A DNA stretch of 64,000 nucleotides from Providencia alcalifaciens (GCA_025961275.1 JAOQNJ010000001.1:3927353-3991352), one strand, 5' to 3'; positions 10,742-21,374 are shown, counted from the first letter of the stretch. Translations and numbers: made by a program. Notes: a model not told the origin generated them from the sequence alone.

Positions 10742-12187
10742 TTAACTAAGTTGCGTTACTGCATTACGCATACCGTTATTTAAAATTGAGTCAATATGCA
10801 TAGCCACTTTATTAACAAGTTCAGAATTTGTGCTCAAATCTTGTTCCCAGTGGCTTTCATCAGAAAGAATGACATTAACAAATTCTTTTGTTGTTAAAGC
10901 ACCTCCGACTTGTGGCCACATTTGTGCAAAGCGAGTTAGCCATATCTCATCATCTTGTAACGGGTAAGACTCGTCAAAACGTTGTCCGCGATAAAAGACC
11001 AATAAAGCTGCGAGAGCAAAACTCAAACGCTCAGAAATATAACCTTTTTTAATGCCTGTAATAAGCTGAGGTAAAATTCGAGTTTTAAATTTTGTCATGC
11101 TATTCAAGGAAATAGAGAGAAGCTGGTGCTGAATGTATGGGTTTTGGAAACGTCCTATTACAGCCTTTGCAAATTCACGTAACTCTGATTCTGGCAAATC
11201 GAGTACAGGAATAATATCTTCATTCAATAATTTTTCGACAAATTGCTGAATATGTTTATCTTGCATTGCTTCGCCAACGGTATTTAATCCACAAAGCCAA
11301 GCCACAGGAACCATTGCAGTATGAGCACCATTAAGAATGGCAACTTTGCGTTCTTTATAAGGCTTTATATCATCAACAATCTGGATATTCATTGAATGTT
11401 TATCAAGGTGTAATTCTTGAGTTAACCATTTAGGCCCCTGAATAACAAACAGATAGAAATGTTCTGCTGTATCGAGAAAAGCATCCTGATAGCCAAGCTC
11501 TTTTTCCAATTTTTGAGCTTCATCTCGCGGATAACCCGTTACTATGCGATCCACCAATGTTGAGCAAAATGTATTCGCCGATTCCAGCCATTGAAAGAAT
11601 TCTACTGATAACTGCCACTCCCGTGCATAGCGTAAAATTAAAGCTTTCAGCGCTTCACCATTATAGTCAATTAATTCACAAGGAATGATAATCCAGCCTT
11701 TATTGATATCACCCTTAAAGTAATTAAAGCGCTCAAATAAAAGCCGTGTTATTTTAGCCGGAAAACTGACTGGCGGTTTATCATCAAATTTATCATTTTC
11801 ATGATAGCTAATTCCGGATTCTGTCGTATTCGAAAAAACAAAACGGATATTTTTATCATGTGCTAAAGCTAGATATTCATCATAATCTTGATAAGGATTT
11901 ATTTCATTATTAACTGAGCTAATAATACGAGCTTCGCTGACTTCATCACCTTGCTCATTCAAACCACGAATTATCGTCGTATATAACCCATCTTGAATAT
12001 TTAATGAAGGTGGAAAGTCAGTATCAATAGGGCGAACAATCGTAATACCTGAATCAAGATTGGTTTTTTCATTTAAAATATCAATATTCCAATCAACAAA
12101 TGCGCGTAGGAAATTTCCTTCGCCAAATTGAATTACTCTAGTAGGATATTGTTTCTCTGGAAATTCACTTCGATTTAATGTTTTCAT
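10742..12187 (-). CDS. uxaB: Tagaturonate reductase (altronate oxidoreductase)
   Basis: 481 residues, end-to-end similar to E. coli UxaB (483). The N-terminal nucleotide-binding region ([20 protein letters not shown]) and the catalytic part of polyol dehydrogenases ([16 protein letters not shown]) are present. It reduces D-tagaturonate to D-altronate with NADH. Lying 14 bases after lgoD, it takes the product of LgoD directly to the next step. In E. coli K-12 uxaB is not in the lgo locus, so this linkage is a difference. Confidence 0.92.
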   Translation of the reverse strand: MKTLNRSEFPEKQYPTRVIQFGEGNFLRAFVDWNIDILNEKTNLDSGITIVRPIDTDFPPSLNIQDGLYTTIIRGLNEQGDEVSEARIISSVNNEINPYQDYDEYLALAHDKNIRFVFSNTTESGISYHENDKFDDKPPVSFPAKITRLLFERFNYFKGDINKGWIIIPCELIDYNGEALKALILRYAREWQLSVEFFQWLESANTFCSTLVDRIVTGYPRDEAQKLEKELGYQDAFLDTAEHFYLFVIQGPKWLTQELHLDKHSMNIQIVDDIKPYKERKVAILNGAHTAMVPVAWLCGLNTVGEAMQDKHIQQFVEKLLNEDIIPVLDLPESELREFAKAVIGRFQNPYIQHQLLSISLNSMTKFKTRILPQLITGIKKGYISERLSFALAALLVFYRGQRFDESYPLQDDEIWLTRFAQMWPQVGGALTTKEFVNVILSDESHWEQDLSTNSELVNKVAMHIDSILNNGMRNAVTQLS

Positions 12188-12201
12188 TTTATCTCCAGGT
12201 A

Positions 12202-13224
12202 TTAAAAATGAATAACGCCTTTGATTAATTCACGATTATTAATAACATCTTTCTCATAAATTTCTGCAAGCGAAAAAAATTGATAATTATGTGTTAGCAT
12301 CATTTCAGCGTTTAATTTGTTATTTGCCATTAGACGAATAACTTTTGCAAAATCTTCAGGTGTCGCATTTCGGCTACCCATCATTGTGGTTTCTTTTTTA
12401 TGAAAATCTGGGTCAGAAAATTGTAAGTTACCCTTAAATAATCCAACAAATACAATGGTTCCACCATGACGAATGAGGTTCACTGTATTATTCATTGCAT
12501 GTTGATTGCCTGTAGCATCAATAACCTTCAATGGTAAAGCACCCAAAAATTGTTCTTTAAGTTGCTCTTCAAAATCGTCTGCAGAAGGATCAGCTGTAGG
12601 TAGTGATAGATGTTTAGCAACATGCTCACGTCTTTCCGCACTAGTATCTGCAATTACAATCTGAGCCCCATCTGCATGTGCTATTGCAGCAACACCCAAG
12701 CCAATCGGGCCTGCACCAACAACGAGTACCGCTTCATTTTTTTGAACTGCCGCACGTCTAACGGCATGAGCACTGATAGCAAAAGGTTCAATTAGAGCAG
12801 CTGCTTCTTGAGAAATTCCATCCGCTGGTAATAAATTCAACACAGGTACATTTAAATAATCAGCAAAACCCCCATCACTATGGACGCCAATAACAGAAAT
12901 ATTTTCACAACAATTAGTACGGCCGCTTAAACATGAAGGGCATTTTAAACAAGCAACATAAGGAATAACTGCAACTTGCTGGCCAATCTTAAAGTCTGAT
13001 TGATTAGATCCTAATTGAACTATCTCACCACAAATTTCATGACCTAATACTCTTGGGTAGCTGAAAAAAGGTTGATTTCCACTCCACGCATGTATATCTG
13101 TCCCACAGATACCAACGGTTTTAATTTTAATTTTAGCTTCTTTCGCGGTGGGTTCAGAGATCTCACGTTTTTCCCAAACTAATTTCTTTGGTTCTTGGCA
13201 AACTAATGTATTTATTAATGACAT
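12202..13224 (-). CDS. lgoD: L-galactonate 5-dehydrogenase, zinc-type
   Basis: 340 residues from the ATG at 13224 ([10 protein letters not shown]), which has AAGGAGAG upstream and matches the E. coli LgoD start; the longer in-frame start has no ribosome site. A medium-chain zinc alcohol dehydrogenase: catalytic zinc region [10 protein letters not shown] and GHEICGE, structural zinc cysteines in [15 protein letters not shown], and NAD fold [10 protein letters not shown]. It oxidises L-galactonate to D-tagaturonate. Divergent from lgoT across about 360 bases. Confidence 0.92.
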   Translation of the reverse strand: MSLINTLVCQEPKKLVWEKREISEPTAKEAKIKIKTVGICGTDIHAWSGNQPFFSYPRVLGHEICGEIVQLGSNQSDFKIGQQVAVIPYVACLKCPSCLSGRTNCCENISVIGVHSDGGFADYLNVPVLNLLPADGISQEAAALIEPFAISAHAVRRAAVQKNEAVLVVGAGPIGLGVAAIAHADGAQIVIADTSAERREHVAKHLSLPTADPSADDFEEQLKEQFLGALPLKVIDATGNQHAMNNTVNLIRHGGTIVFVGLFKGNLQFSDPDFHKKETTMMGSRNATPEDFAKVIRLMANNKLNAEMMLTHNYQFFSLAEIYEKDVINNRELIKGVIHF

Positions 13225-13582
13225 AATGCTCTCCTTATTTGTATGGCTATTAATCTCTGCCAAAAAATAGAAAAAAAGCATAATGTCCATACAATTTGTG
13301 ATGTAAGGCGCATAAATCTGCATTAAATATGTTTTTTATTCATAACGTACAGAGAAGTATAGTTTTTCTTTAATTAAGTACCGATAAAAGACAGTAAGTT
13401 ATTATCAAGTGCACGATTCGATGAAATTATCAGTTATAAATGTGTCTTCCCACATATGCTCAGGTTGAGCAAAATTGATTAAGCGGTCGACAAGACCAGT
13501 TAATGGTAAAAAATAAATAAAAACAAATATGTTAGATTTTAAATATACCAATCTAATAATGTTGGGAAGAGAAGGAGTTAAT
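13225..13582. promoter_or_regulatory. Divergent lgoD/lgoT promoter region
   Basis: About 360 AT-rich bases between divergent lgoD and lgoT. It should contain both promoters and the LgoR operator. I could not pick out a convincing operator by eye. Confidence 0.45.
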
Positions 13583-14950
13583 GTGAAAAAAATAGATAGT
13601 ACTATCACTATTAGCGAAAAAGATCATTCGGCCAATAGTCATAAAACGGACGTTTTAAACTCTTTAGACATTGTACCTGAGAAAAGTAAACGCTTAAAAC
13701 GAATACAAATGACAGCTATGATATTACTTTTTTTAGCTGCTATTATTAATTATCTGGATAGAAGCTCACTTTCGGTTGCGAATTTAACTATTCGTGAAGA
13801 GTTAGGATTAAATGCAACGGAAATTGGAATATTACTTTCTGTATTTTCACTTGCTTATGGTATTGCCCAATTACCTTGCGGCCCTTTGCTCGATAGAAAA
13901 GGTCCTCGATTAATGCTCGGTATTGGTATGTTTTTTTGGTCATTATTCCAAGCAGTATCAGGGCTTGTGCAATCATTTACCCAATTTGTACTTGCCCGAA
14001 TTGGTATGGGGATTGGTGAAGCGCCAATGAATCCATGTGGTGTAAAAGTTATCAACGACTGGTTTAATATCAAAGAACGTGGTCGCCCTATGGGATACTT
14101 TAACGCTGCTTCAACCATCGCGATGGCGATCAGTCCACCATTACTGGCCGCAATGATGCTAGTAATTGGCTGGCGCGGTATGTTTGTTACTATTGGTGTG
14201 CTAGGTATGTTTCTTGCTATTGGTTGGTACATGCTGTATCGCAATAGAGAAGAAATAGTGTTAAATCAAGAAGAACAAGATTATCTAAATGCAGGTAGTG
14301 TGAGTGTTAAACGTGTACCACTGAGTTTTGCCGAGTGGCGTGGCTTATTTCGCAACCGTACAATGTGGGGGATGATGCTCGGTTTTAGTGGGATTAACTA
14401 TACAGCATGGTTATATTTGGCTTGGTTACCTGGCTATTTACAAACATCTTATAATCTTGATTTAAAAAGTACGGGGCTAATGGCTGTCATTCCATTTTTG
14501 TTTGGTGCAGCAGGTATGTTGTTAAATGGTTATGTCACTGACTGGTTAGTCAATAAAGGTATGGCTCCATTGAAAAGCCGTAAACTTAGTATTGTGATCG
14601 GTATGGTTTGCTCTGCAATATTTACCTTTATTGTTCCACAAGCTACCTCATCAATGTCTTCGGTTTTATTTATTGGCATGGCATTATTCTGTATTCACTT
14701 TGCAGGAACTTCAGCATGGGGACTTATTCACGTATCCGTAGCTTCAAGAATGACAGCATCTGTCGGTAGTATTCAGAATTTTGCTAGTTTTATCTGCGCT
14801 TCATTTGCGCCTATTGTCACTGGTTTTATTTTAGATAAAACAAATTCATTTAATTTAGCGTTAATCATTTGTAGCTGTGTAACATTACTCGGTGCTTTTT
14901 CATATGTATTCCTAGTAAGAAATCCAATTACAGATACCGGAGCAAAATAA
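13583..14950 (+). CDS. lgoT: L-galactonate transporter, MFS
   Basis: I chose the GTG at 13583: it has GAAGGAG five bases upstream and gives 455 residues, near the E. coli LgoT length. An upstream ATG at 13529 in the same frame has no clear ribosome site. Twelve-helix MFS of the anion:cation symporter group (NYLDRSSLSVAN, GPLLDRKGPR, RIGMGIGEAPMNP). Expected to import L-galactonate with protons. Divergent from lgoD-uxaB-lgoR and followed by a strong terminator. Confidence 0.87.
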   Translation: MKKIDSTITISEKDHSANSHKTDVLNSLDIVPEKSKRLKRIQMTAMILLFLAAIINYLDRSSLSVANLTIREELGLNATEIGILLSVFSLAYGIAQLPCGPLLDRKGPRLMLGIGMFFWSLFQAVSGLVQSFTQFVLARIGMGIGEAPMNPCGVKVINDWFNIKERGRPMGYFNAASTIAMAISPPLLAAMMLVIGWRGMFVTIGVLGMFLAIGWYMLYRNREEIVLNQEEQDYLNAGSVSVKRVPLSFAEWRGLFRNRTMWGMMLGFSGINYTAWLYLAWLPGYLQTSYNLDLKSTGLMAVIPFLFGAAGMLLNGYVTDWLVNKGMAPLKSRKLSIVIGMVCSAIFTFIVPQATSSMSSVLFIGMALFCIHFAGTSAWGLIHVSVASRMTASVGSIQNFASFICASFAPIVTGFILDKTNSFNLALIICSCVTLLGAFSYVFLVRNPITDTGAK

Positions 14951-14960
14951 GAGAATGAAT

Positions 14961-14992
14961 AGAGCCACAATAATTCTTTGTGGCTCTATTTT
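14961..14992 (+). terminator. Intrinsic terminator of lgoT
   Basis: A 10-bp stem AGAGCCACAA / TTGTGGCTCT with a 7-base loop, followed by ATTTTA, lies 11 bases past the lgoT stop. Confidence 0.85.
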
Positions 14993-15056
14993 ACTATGGG
15001 ACGCCGAATGTATGGGCTTATTGCAAAAATTGATTAGCCTAAAGGAACACCGTGAG

Positions 15057-15190
15057 GGTTTTGTCGCATTAGATGATGTTAGGTAAAATATCGACTTTCA
15101 CTGAGCTGACTTATTAGATCTTTAATCCGAAAAAGCTTTCAAACGTCTCCCTTATCCTACCGATATTTATTGTGTTAATGCGAAAGAACC
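15057..15190 (+). mobile_element. Short IS6-family remnant
   Basis: 134 bases bounded by GGTTTTGTCGCAT and, on the other strand, GGTTCTTTCGCAT. A plus-strand frame near 15130-15170 reads EKAFKRLPYPTDIY, matching the N-terminal KAFKRRHYPADI pattern of IS6-family transposases. It therefore retains the opposite part of the transposase from the remnant at 9244-9690. The right edge abuts a truncated ERIC-like repeat. Confidence 0.65.
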
Positions 15191-15195
15191 TTTTG

Positions 15196-15325
15196 CCTGC
15201 TCCTTGGGATAGTCTTATTTGCCGCCTAGATACAACTAGAATTATTGAGGGTGTATGCTCTAACTACGTTTCGAGTTGCATCATTTTTGACTACATTTAT
15301 CGTCTAGATGTAACTCGAGTGTTTA
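15196..15325 (+). repeat. Truncated ERIC-like repeats
   Basis: The right half of an ERIC-like unit (TGCTCCTTGGGATAG, then CCGCCTAGATACAACT) is followed by a second decayed half (GTTTCGAGTTGCATC, then CGTCTAGATGTAACTCGAG). The left half of the first seems lost at the IS6 remnant. Confidence 0.55.
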
Positions 15326-15348
15326 TCTGATTTTATCGAGCATACTTG

Positions 15349-16425
15349 TTATTGATGTTGCTTCTGCTTTTGCAAGAACTGAACGCCTAAATCAGGGAAG
15401 TCAGTAAATGCGCCATCAACATCTGCTTGATTATAAATAATTTCAAATAATTGCTGACTATCTTTGGCATATTTTGGTAATTTATCAACTCGAATAGTGA
15501 AAGGGTGCACCGCCATATTATTTGCATGCGCGTCTTTAACCATACCCGTTAGCTTAATGTTCTCTGGCGTTGAATCTTCGCTGACCAGCATATGGTAATC
15601 TGGGCCAATACCATCGGCGTAGGCAGCAATTTCTTTCATTGCGTTCGGTTCAAACATCCAGTCATAACTGTAATTAACCCAAGAACCATCTGGCTTTTGC
15701 TCTTGTGTTTCATTCCAATCGGTATAGGCAATAAGCTGGACAAGCTTCACATCCATACCCATTTCTGGCATGAGCGTATTTTTGATACGTTTGAGTTCAT
15801 TAGCATCAAAACATTGAAGATAAACATTGGATGCTTTATCGGTATAACCATATTTCTTCAAGATTTCGAGCGTTTTTTTGGTGATATCTTTGCCTTCTTG
15901 CTGGTGGAACCAAGGCGCTTTAATTTCAGGATAAATACCAATGTTTTTACCCGTTGATTTATTCAAACCTTGAATAAACTCAATCTCTTCTTGGAAAGTA
16001 TGGACACGCAAATCAGATTTACCCATAGGAAAGCGGTTAGGGTAGCTTTGAACCTGTTTACCATCAACAATATCAAACCCTTCGGTGAATTTTAATGATT
16101 TGATTTCATCAAGTGTAAAGTCAATGGCGTAATAACGTCCATCCTGACGAGCGCGATTTGGAAAACGCTCAGCAACATTAGTTACACGGTCAAGATAGTG
16201 GTCATGCAATACCACTAATTCATTGTCCTTTGTCATCACCAAATCTTGTTCTAGAAAGTCCGCGCCTTGAGCATAAGCCATTGCTTTAGCTGGTAGTGTA
16301 TGTTCCGGTAGGTAACCGCTTGCACCTCGATGAGCGATAACAACTTTTTCGGCTGCTTGTGCTACAGCTGAAACCGACATCACTAGAACCATACTTGCCA
16401 CTAATGTTTTTAATGGGAAGGTCAT
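15349..16425 (-). CDS. glpQ: Periplasmic glycerophosphodiester phosphodiesterase
   Basis: 358 residues with a clear signal peptide (hydrophobic stretch, then VAQAAEK). GDPD catalytic features are present: IAHRGASGYLPEHT at the mature N-terminus, the metal-binding LEQDLVMTKDNELVVLHDH region, and YPEIKAPW. It releases glycerol-3-phosphate from glycerophosphodiesters in the periplasm for import by GlpT. It follows glpT on the same strand, but a hairpin with a U-run separates them. Confidence 0.95.
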   Translation of the reverse strand: MTFPLKTLVASMVLVMSVSAVAQAAEKVVIAHRGASGYLPEHTLPAKAMAYAQGADFLEQDLVMTKDNELVVLHDHYLDRVTNVAERFPNRARQDGRYYAIDFTLDEIKSLKFTEGFDIVDGKQVQSYPNRFPMGKSDLRVHTFQEEIEFIQGLNKSTGKNIGIYPEIKAPWFHQQEGKDITKKTLEILKKYGYTDKASNVYLQCFDANELKRIKNTLMPEMGMDVKLVQLIAYTDWNETQEQKPDGSWVNYSYDWMFEPNAMKEIAAYADGIGPDYHMLVSEDSTPENIKLTGMVKDAHANNMAVHPFTIRVDKLPKYAKDSQQLFEIIYNQADVDGAFTDFPDLGVQFLQKQKQHQ

Positions 16426-16455
16426 GATTGTATCTCCTTGTCACTTTTTTTAGGT

Positions 16456-16490
16456 AAAAAAAGGGCTATATCACAATGGGATATAGCCCT
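16456..16490 (-). terminator. Intercistronic terminator/attenuator between glpT and glpQ
   Basis: On the minus strand an 11-bp perfect stem (AGGGCTATATC / GATATAGCCCT) with a 7-base loop is followed by seven T. It lies after glpT and about 30 bases before the glpQ start, so it would reduce or separate glpQ expression. Confidence 0.75.
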
Positions 16491-16504
16491 GAGCTTGTAT
16501 TCTT

Positions 16505-16622
16505 TACACTTCAAGTTACCAGTGTGTTGGGCTATTTTCGGTTTCCTTCGTTGCATAATTATCTATGTTCCGATGGAAAACGTCGCTGCTGCCTACCTGT
16601 CACTCAAATTATTGTGTTAACT
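16505..16622 (-). repeat. Decayed ERIC-like repeat between glpT and glpQ
   Basis: Both edges resemble ERIC ends (TTCAAGTTACCAGTG at the left; CTCAAATTATTGTGTTAACTTG at the right), but the core is eroded. Low certainty. Confidence 0.35.
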
Positions 16623-16640
16623 TGAACTTTTAATCTAGCT

Positions 16641-17996
16641 TTAGCTCATGTTCTCTTTTGCTAATTCACGTTTGTGTTTAGTTTCACTAAGCATTACAAC
16701 GAATAGTAGAACAACAGCTAGCGCTGAGCCACCGATCATGACGGCAAAACCACCATCCCAACCGAAGTAGTCAACGGTATAACCAACAATAGCACTTGCC
16801 GCAACCGAACCACCAAGGTAACCGAATAGTCCTGTGAAGCCTGCTGCGGTACCTGCTGCTTTCTTAGGTGCTAGCTCAAGAGCATGCAGACCAATTAGCA
16901 TGACAGGGCCATAGATTAGGAAGCCGATAATCAGCATACAAGCCATATCGATACTAGGGTTACCCGGAGGATTCATCCAGAATACGATGGTCGCAATAGT
17001 TACCAGTGTCATGAAGAATACACCTGTCGCACCACGGTTTCCGCGGAAGACTTTATCAGACATCCAACCACACAGAAGTGTTCCCGGGATACCTGCATAT
17101 TCATACATGAAGTAAGCCCAAGAAGATTTATCCATCGTGAAATGTTTAACTTCACGTAAGTAAGTTGGAGACCAGTCAAGGACACCGTAACGCAGCAAAT
17201 ATACGAATACGTTAGCAATCGCGATCATCCACAGAAGTTTATTAGGGAACACATACTTCATGAAGATTGCTTTTGCTGTTAATTCTTCTTCGTCTGTTGC
17301 TTTGTAGTCAGGTGGGTAGTCGTTCTTATATTCTTCAATCGGTGGTAAACCACAAGATTGTGGAGTATCACGCATTAAGGCAAAAGCAATCAATGCAACA
17401 AGGATTGCGCCTATTGCAGGCATATACAGCGCAGCTTTCCAATCATTAAACCATGCCATACCGAGAATGAATAGTAATGGCGGAATACCACCACCGACGT
17501 TGTGAGCACAGTTCCAAATAGAGACTATCCCACCACGTTCTTTTTGTGACCACCAGTGAACCATGGTACGTCCGCAAGGAGGCCAACCCATGCCTTGGAA
17601 CCAACCACATATGAACAGTAATACGAACATGATCATGATGCTAGAGGTTGCCCATGGCACAAAGCCCATAATAAGCATCACAACGGCGGCGAGGATCAGA
17701 CCAGCGGGTAGGAATACGCGCGGATTAGAACGGTCGGATACTGATCCCATAATAAATTTAGAAAAACCGTATGCAATAGAAATCCCTGATAATGCAAAAC
17801 CTAGATCCCCTTTCGAGAAACCTTCTTCAACAAGATAAGGCATTGCTAGTGCGAAATTTTTTCTTACTAAATAATAGGCTGCGTAGCCAAAGAAAATCCC
17901 CATGAAAAGCTGCCAGCGAAGTCGACGATAGACTGGGTCTATCTTCTCTGCGGGCAACCTCGGAGCGTGAGGTGCTGGTTTAAATATGCTTAACAT
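16641..17996 (-). CDS. glpT: Glycerol-3-phosphate:phosphate antiporter
   Basis: 451 residues, organophosphate:phosphate antiporter branch of the MFS, almost the E. coli length. It keeps [20 protein letters not shown] with the substrate-binding Arg region near residue 45 (YYLVRKNFA), the loop SDRSNPR and [13 protein letters not shown]. It imports glycerol-3-phosphate in exchange for phosphate. Divergent from glpABC across 437 bases; upstream of glpQ. Confidence 0.96.
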   Translation of the reverse strand: MLSIFKPAPHAPRLPAEKIDPVYRRLRWQLFMGIFFGYAAYYLVRKNFALAMPYLVEEGFSKGDLGFALSGISIAYGFSKFIMGSVSDRSNPRVFLPAGLILAAVVMLIMGFVPWATSSIMIMFVLLFICGWFQGMGWPPCGRTMVHWWSQKERGGIVSIWNCAHNVGGGIPPLLFILGMAWFNDWKAALYMPAIGAILVALIAFALMRDTPQSCGLPPIEEYKNDYPPDYKATDEEELTAKAIFMKYVFPNKLLWMIAIANVFVYLLRYGVLDWSPTYLREVKHFTMDKSSWAYFMYEYAGIPGTLLCGWMSDKVFRGNRGATGVFFMTLVTIATIVFWMNPPGNPSIDMACMLIIGFLIYGPVMLIGLHALELAPKKAAGTAAGFTGLFGYLGGSVAASAIVGYTVDYFGWDGGFAVMIGGSALAVVLLFVVMLSETKHKRELAKENMS

Positions 17997-18433
17997 ATAG
18001 CCTCCGACGGCATGCTAATAGTTATTAACTCTGTCCTCTTATTCGATTTAATAAAAGAGAATGAGTGTTTATTATTGGTGAAGTAACAAAACGAAAGTAA
18101 TCGAGTTTTATTGTCGAGCATTTGCTTTCATAAACGCTCTTATGTTAATCATAAAAAAACATTTTATCTGTAATCTAGTGCACAAATATTTGTTTTATTT
18201 ATTGGTGGCATAGTTAAAGTCATTTGCGAATGAAAAGAAACAATAACACGTCGATTTATTGTGATTTACTTCACGATTTTTGTCTTTTCATCGCTTTTTT
18301 TGATTCAATTGCTTTCGTTTTTGTTCCTTATCAAACATGCCGCACGTTTCTTGTCTATATTTATCGATAGATTATAAAAATAGAAACTACACTAATAACT
18401 ATGAGTGATGTTGATTAATGTGAGGAATGCGAC
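17997..18433. promoter_or_regulatory. Divergent glpT/glpA promoter region
   Basis: 437 AT-rich bases shared by glpTQ and glpABC, as in E. coli, where GlpR, CRP and FNR act. A good CRP-like site lies at 18260-18275. Words such as TTTCGTTTTTGTTC near 18310-18330 could be GlpR half-operators, but I am not certain. Confidence 0.6.
18260..18275 (+). promoter_or_regulatory. Candidate CRP binding site
   Basis: TGTGATTTACTTCACG matches the CRP consensus TGTGA-N6-TCACA at nine of ten positions. It sits midway between glpT and glpA, where CRP control is known in E. coli. Confidence 0.6.
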
Positions 18434-20089
18434 ATGAATGGCTCATCTGTGACTGAAACTGATGTCATCATTATAGGTGGTGGCGCAACAGGTGCTGGTG
18501 TTGCTCGAGACTGCGCCCGCCGAGGTTTAAAAGCGATTTTGCTTGAGCGGCATGATATTGCGACAGGTGCAACAGGGCGAAACCATGGCTTGCTGCATAG
18601 TGGTGCCCGCTATGCTGTCACTGATGGTGAATCAGCAAGAGAGTGTATTGAAGAAAATAAAATACTGAAACGTATTGCACATCATTGTGTTGAGCGAACA
18701 GATGGCTTGTTTATTACCTTGCCTGACGATTCGCTTGAATATCAGCAACAATTTATCTTGGCTTGCCAAGCTGCGGGTATTGATGCCAATGCGATCGATC
18801 CTGCGGAAGCCATTCGGTTGGAACCGTCCGTTAACCCACATCTTATTGGTGCAGTCAGAGTGCCTGATGGCACAGTGGATCCTTTTCGTTTAACCGCAGC
18901 AAATATGTTGGATGCTCGCGAGCATGGTGCGAAAGTATTGACTTATCATGAAGTGATTGGGTTGATTCGTGATGGTGATAAAGTGCGTGGTGTGACCGTT
19001 TTTGACCATCAAGCAAAACGGCAATATGAAATTTATGCGGAAATTGTAGTAAACGCTGGCGGTATCTGGGGACAAAAAATCGCAGAATATGCTGATTTGA
19101 AAATCAAAATGTTTCCAGCAAAAGGCGCATTACTCATCCTTGGTCATCGCTTAAATAATATGGTTATCAATCGCTGTCGTAAGCCAGCTGACGCCGATAT
19201 TTTAGTGCCAGGTGACACCATTTCTCTCATCGGGACAACATCCACTCATATCGAATATGACCAAATCGATAATATGCATGTGACGCCAGAAGAAGTGGAT
19301 ATTTTGATCCGCGAAGGTTCCATGCTTTCACCTGCATTAGCGACAACGCGCATTTTACGAGCGTATGCAGGTGTCCGTCCATTGGTGGCGAGTGATGATG
19401 ATCCTTCTGGACGTAACGTGAGTCGCGGTATTGTCTTACTCGACCACGCTAAACGTGATGGGCTTGAAAACTTTATTACCATCACTGGCGGTAAATTAAT
19501 GACATATCGTCTAATGGCGGAATGGGCAACAGACAAAGTCTGTGAAAAATTGGGTCATATTGCAAAATGTACCACTGCTGAGGCCGCCTTACCGGGTTCA
19601 CAACATAGTGCAGAAGAGTCTCTGCGTAATATTGTTTCTATTCCAGCCTCGATTCGAGGTTCTGCGGTTTATCGGCATGGTGACAGAGCGTCTTCTATTT
19701 TGAGTACTGACCGACTAGATAAAAGCTTGGTATGTGAATGTGAGGCGGTCACGGCGGGTGAAGTGCATTATGCCATCAATTCGCTCACTGTGAATAACTT
19801 GCTAGACTTAAGACGTCGAACTCGTGTGGGGATGGGAACATGCCAAGGTGAACTCTGCGCATGTCGTGCTGCGGGTTTATTAAACCGTTTTAATGTAACA
19901 ACACCGCATGAAACTGAACAACAGTTAGGCCACTTTTTGAATGAACGCTGGAAGGGTGTAAGGCCAATTGCATGGGGAAATGCGTTGCGTGAAAGCGAAT
20001 TTACCAGTTGGGTGTATCACGGATTATGTGGCATGAATGAAAGTACATTAGGTAAGGTATCTGACAAGGAGACTGATAATGAAATATGA
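18434..20089 (+). CDS. glpA: Anaerobic glycerol-3-phosphate dehydrogenase subunit A
   Basis: 551 residues. N-terminal FAD fold (IIGGGATGAGVARDCARRG), the GRNHGLLHSGARY region of the DAO family, and a C-terminal BFD-like [2Fe-2S] segment (CECEAVTAGE, then GMGTCQGELC). It oxidises glycerol-3-phosphate to dihydroxyacetone phosphate when oxygen is absent. GlpB and GlpC carry electrons on to menaquinone, and in this genome fumarate reductase could take them. It overlaps glpB by 11 bases. Confidence 0.96.
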   Translation: MNGSSVTETDVIIIGGGATGAGVARDCARRGLKAILLERHDIATGATGRNHGLLHSGARYAVTDGESARECIEENKILKRIAHHCVERTDGLFITLPDDSLEYQQQFILACQAAGIDANAIDPAEAIRLEPSVNPHLIGAVRVPDGTVDPFRLTAANMLDAREHGAKVLTYHEVIGLIRDGDKVRGVTVFDHQAKRQYEIYAEIVVNAGGIWGQKIAEYADLKIKMFPAKGALLILGHRLNNMVINRCRKPADADILVPGDTISLIGTTSTHIEYDQIDNMHVTPEEVDILIREGSMLSPALATTRILRAYAGVRPLVASDDDPSGRNVSRGIVLLDHAKRDGLENFITITGGKLMTYRLMAEWATDKVCEKLGHIAKCTTAEAALPGSQHSAEESLRNIVSIPASIRGSAVYRHGDRASSILSTDRLDKSLVCECEAVTAGEVHYAINSLTVNNLLDLRRRTRVGMGTCQGELCACRAAGLLNRFNVTTPHETEQQLGHFLNERWKGVRPIAWGNALRESEFTSWVYHGLCGMNESTLGKVSDKETDNEI

Positions 20090-21374
20090 TGCAGTCGTTA
20101 TGGGCGGGGGCCTTGCTGGCCTTATCTGTGGTATTCGTTTAACTCAGTCAGGTCTATCATGTGCGATTGTTAGCGCTGGGCAAAATGCACTGCATTTTTC
20201 TTCCGGTTCACTCGACTTACTGACGCATTTACCGAATGGTCATGTTGTAGAGAAACCACTTACAGTATTAGATGAACTCAGTGAGCAAGCACCTACACAC
20301 CCTTATAGTCGTTTGGGTAAGATGGAAGTGATTAAGTTAACGCACCTTGCTGAAACTTTATTACAGCAAAGTGGAATGAAACTTAAAGGTTCGAGTGATG
20401 AAAATCATTATCGCATCACCCCCTTAGGCCATAAGCGCTCAACGTGGCTAAGCCCTGAATGCGTGCCTACTGTCGGCCTTCATCAAAAAATGAACAAAGG
20501 AAAAATTGCAGTTGTTGGGATTGAAGGTTTCTTAGATTTTCAACCTCAAATGGTATCAGCCGAATTACAGCGTGAAGGCATTCCTGCTAGTGCTTATTAT
20601 GTTCATTTACCGCTCCTTGATAGACTCAGGGAAAATCCGAGTGAATTCAGAGCGATCAATGTGGCGCGTTGGTTGGATAGACCCGAAAATATGGCACAAA
20701 TAGTGGCAGAAATCGCATCATTGACCACTGATGCTGATACTATTTTTATGCCAGCATGTATCGGCTTAGACAGTGAAGAACCTTTACTTGAACTGCAAAA
20801 ACAACTGGGTAAGTCTGTCTACTTACTGCCAACATTACCACCGTCATTATTAGGTATTCGCTTGCATGAAACTCTTTTACGCCAGTTTCGTCGGTTAGGA
20901 GGGATCATCATGCCGGGTGATAAAGTCACCTCTGTGAATTGCGTTGGTTCACGCATTGAATCTGTCACTACGCGCAACCATGGTGATATTTCGCTCAAAG
21001 CCTCCCAGTTTGTTCTCGCAACGGGTAGCTTTTTTAATAACGGACTAGTCGCTGAGTTTGATCGTGTTTATGAACCCTTAATGCATCTGGACTTATGTCA
21101 TATACCTCCACGTGCACAGTGGACGAACAAAGAATTTTTTGCTTCACAGCCCTATATGACTTTTGGTGTGCAAACTGATCAGCAGTTACGGGCACAAAAA
21201 GATGGGCAACCGATTGAAAACTTGTATGTGGCAGGGGCAGTTTTGGGTGGTTTCGATCCCCTAACGGAAGGGTGTGGCGCAGGTGTTTCACTGATCAGTG
21301 GATTGCATGCTGCAGGTGAAATTATTTGCTATTTTGAGCAACAAAAAGCCTTGCAGGCGGAGGTGACACAATGA
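20079..21374 (+). CDS. glpB: Anaerobic glycerol-3-phosphate dehydrogenase subunit B
   Basis: 431 residues, near the usual 419. N-terminal flavin-binding fold (VVMGGGLAGLICGIRL) and a C-terminal GGFDPLTEGCGAGVSL segment typical of GlpB. It is the flavin subunit that links GlpA to the membrane subunit GlpC. Its start lies inside the end of glpA and its stop overlaps the glpC ATG, so the three genes look translationally coupled. Confidence 0.95.
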   Translation: MKYDAVVMGGGLAGLICGIRLTQSGLSCAIVSAGQNALHFSSGSLDLLTHLPNGHVVEKPLTVLDELSEQAPTHPYSRLGKMEVIKLTHLAETLLQQSGMKLKGSSDENHYRITPLGHKRSTWLSPECVPTVGLHQKMNKGKIAVVGIEGFLDFQPQMVSAELQREGIPASAYYVHLPLLDRLRENPSEFRAINVARWLDRPENMAQIVAEIASLTTDADTIFMPACIGLDSEEPLLELQKQLGKSVYLLPTLPPSLLGIRLHETLLRQFRRLGGIIMPGDKVTSVNCVGSRIESVTTRNHGDISLKASQFVLATGSFFNNGLVAEFDRVYEPLMHLDLCHIPPRAQWTNKEFFASQPYMTFGVQTDQQLRAQKDGQPIENLYVAGAVLGGFDPLTEGCGAGVSLISGLHAAGEIICYFEQQKALQAEVTQ

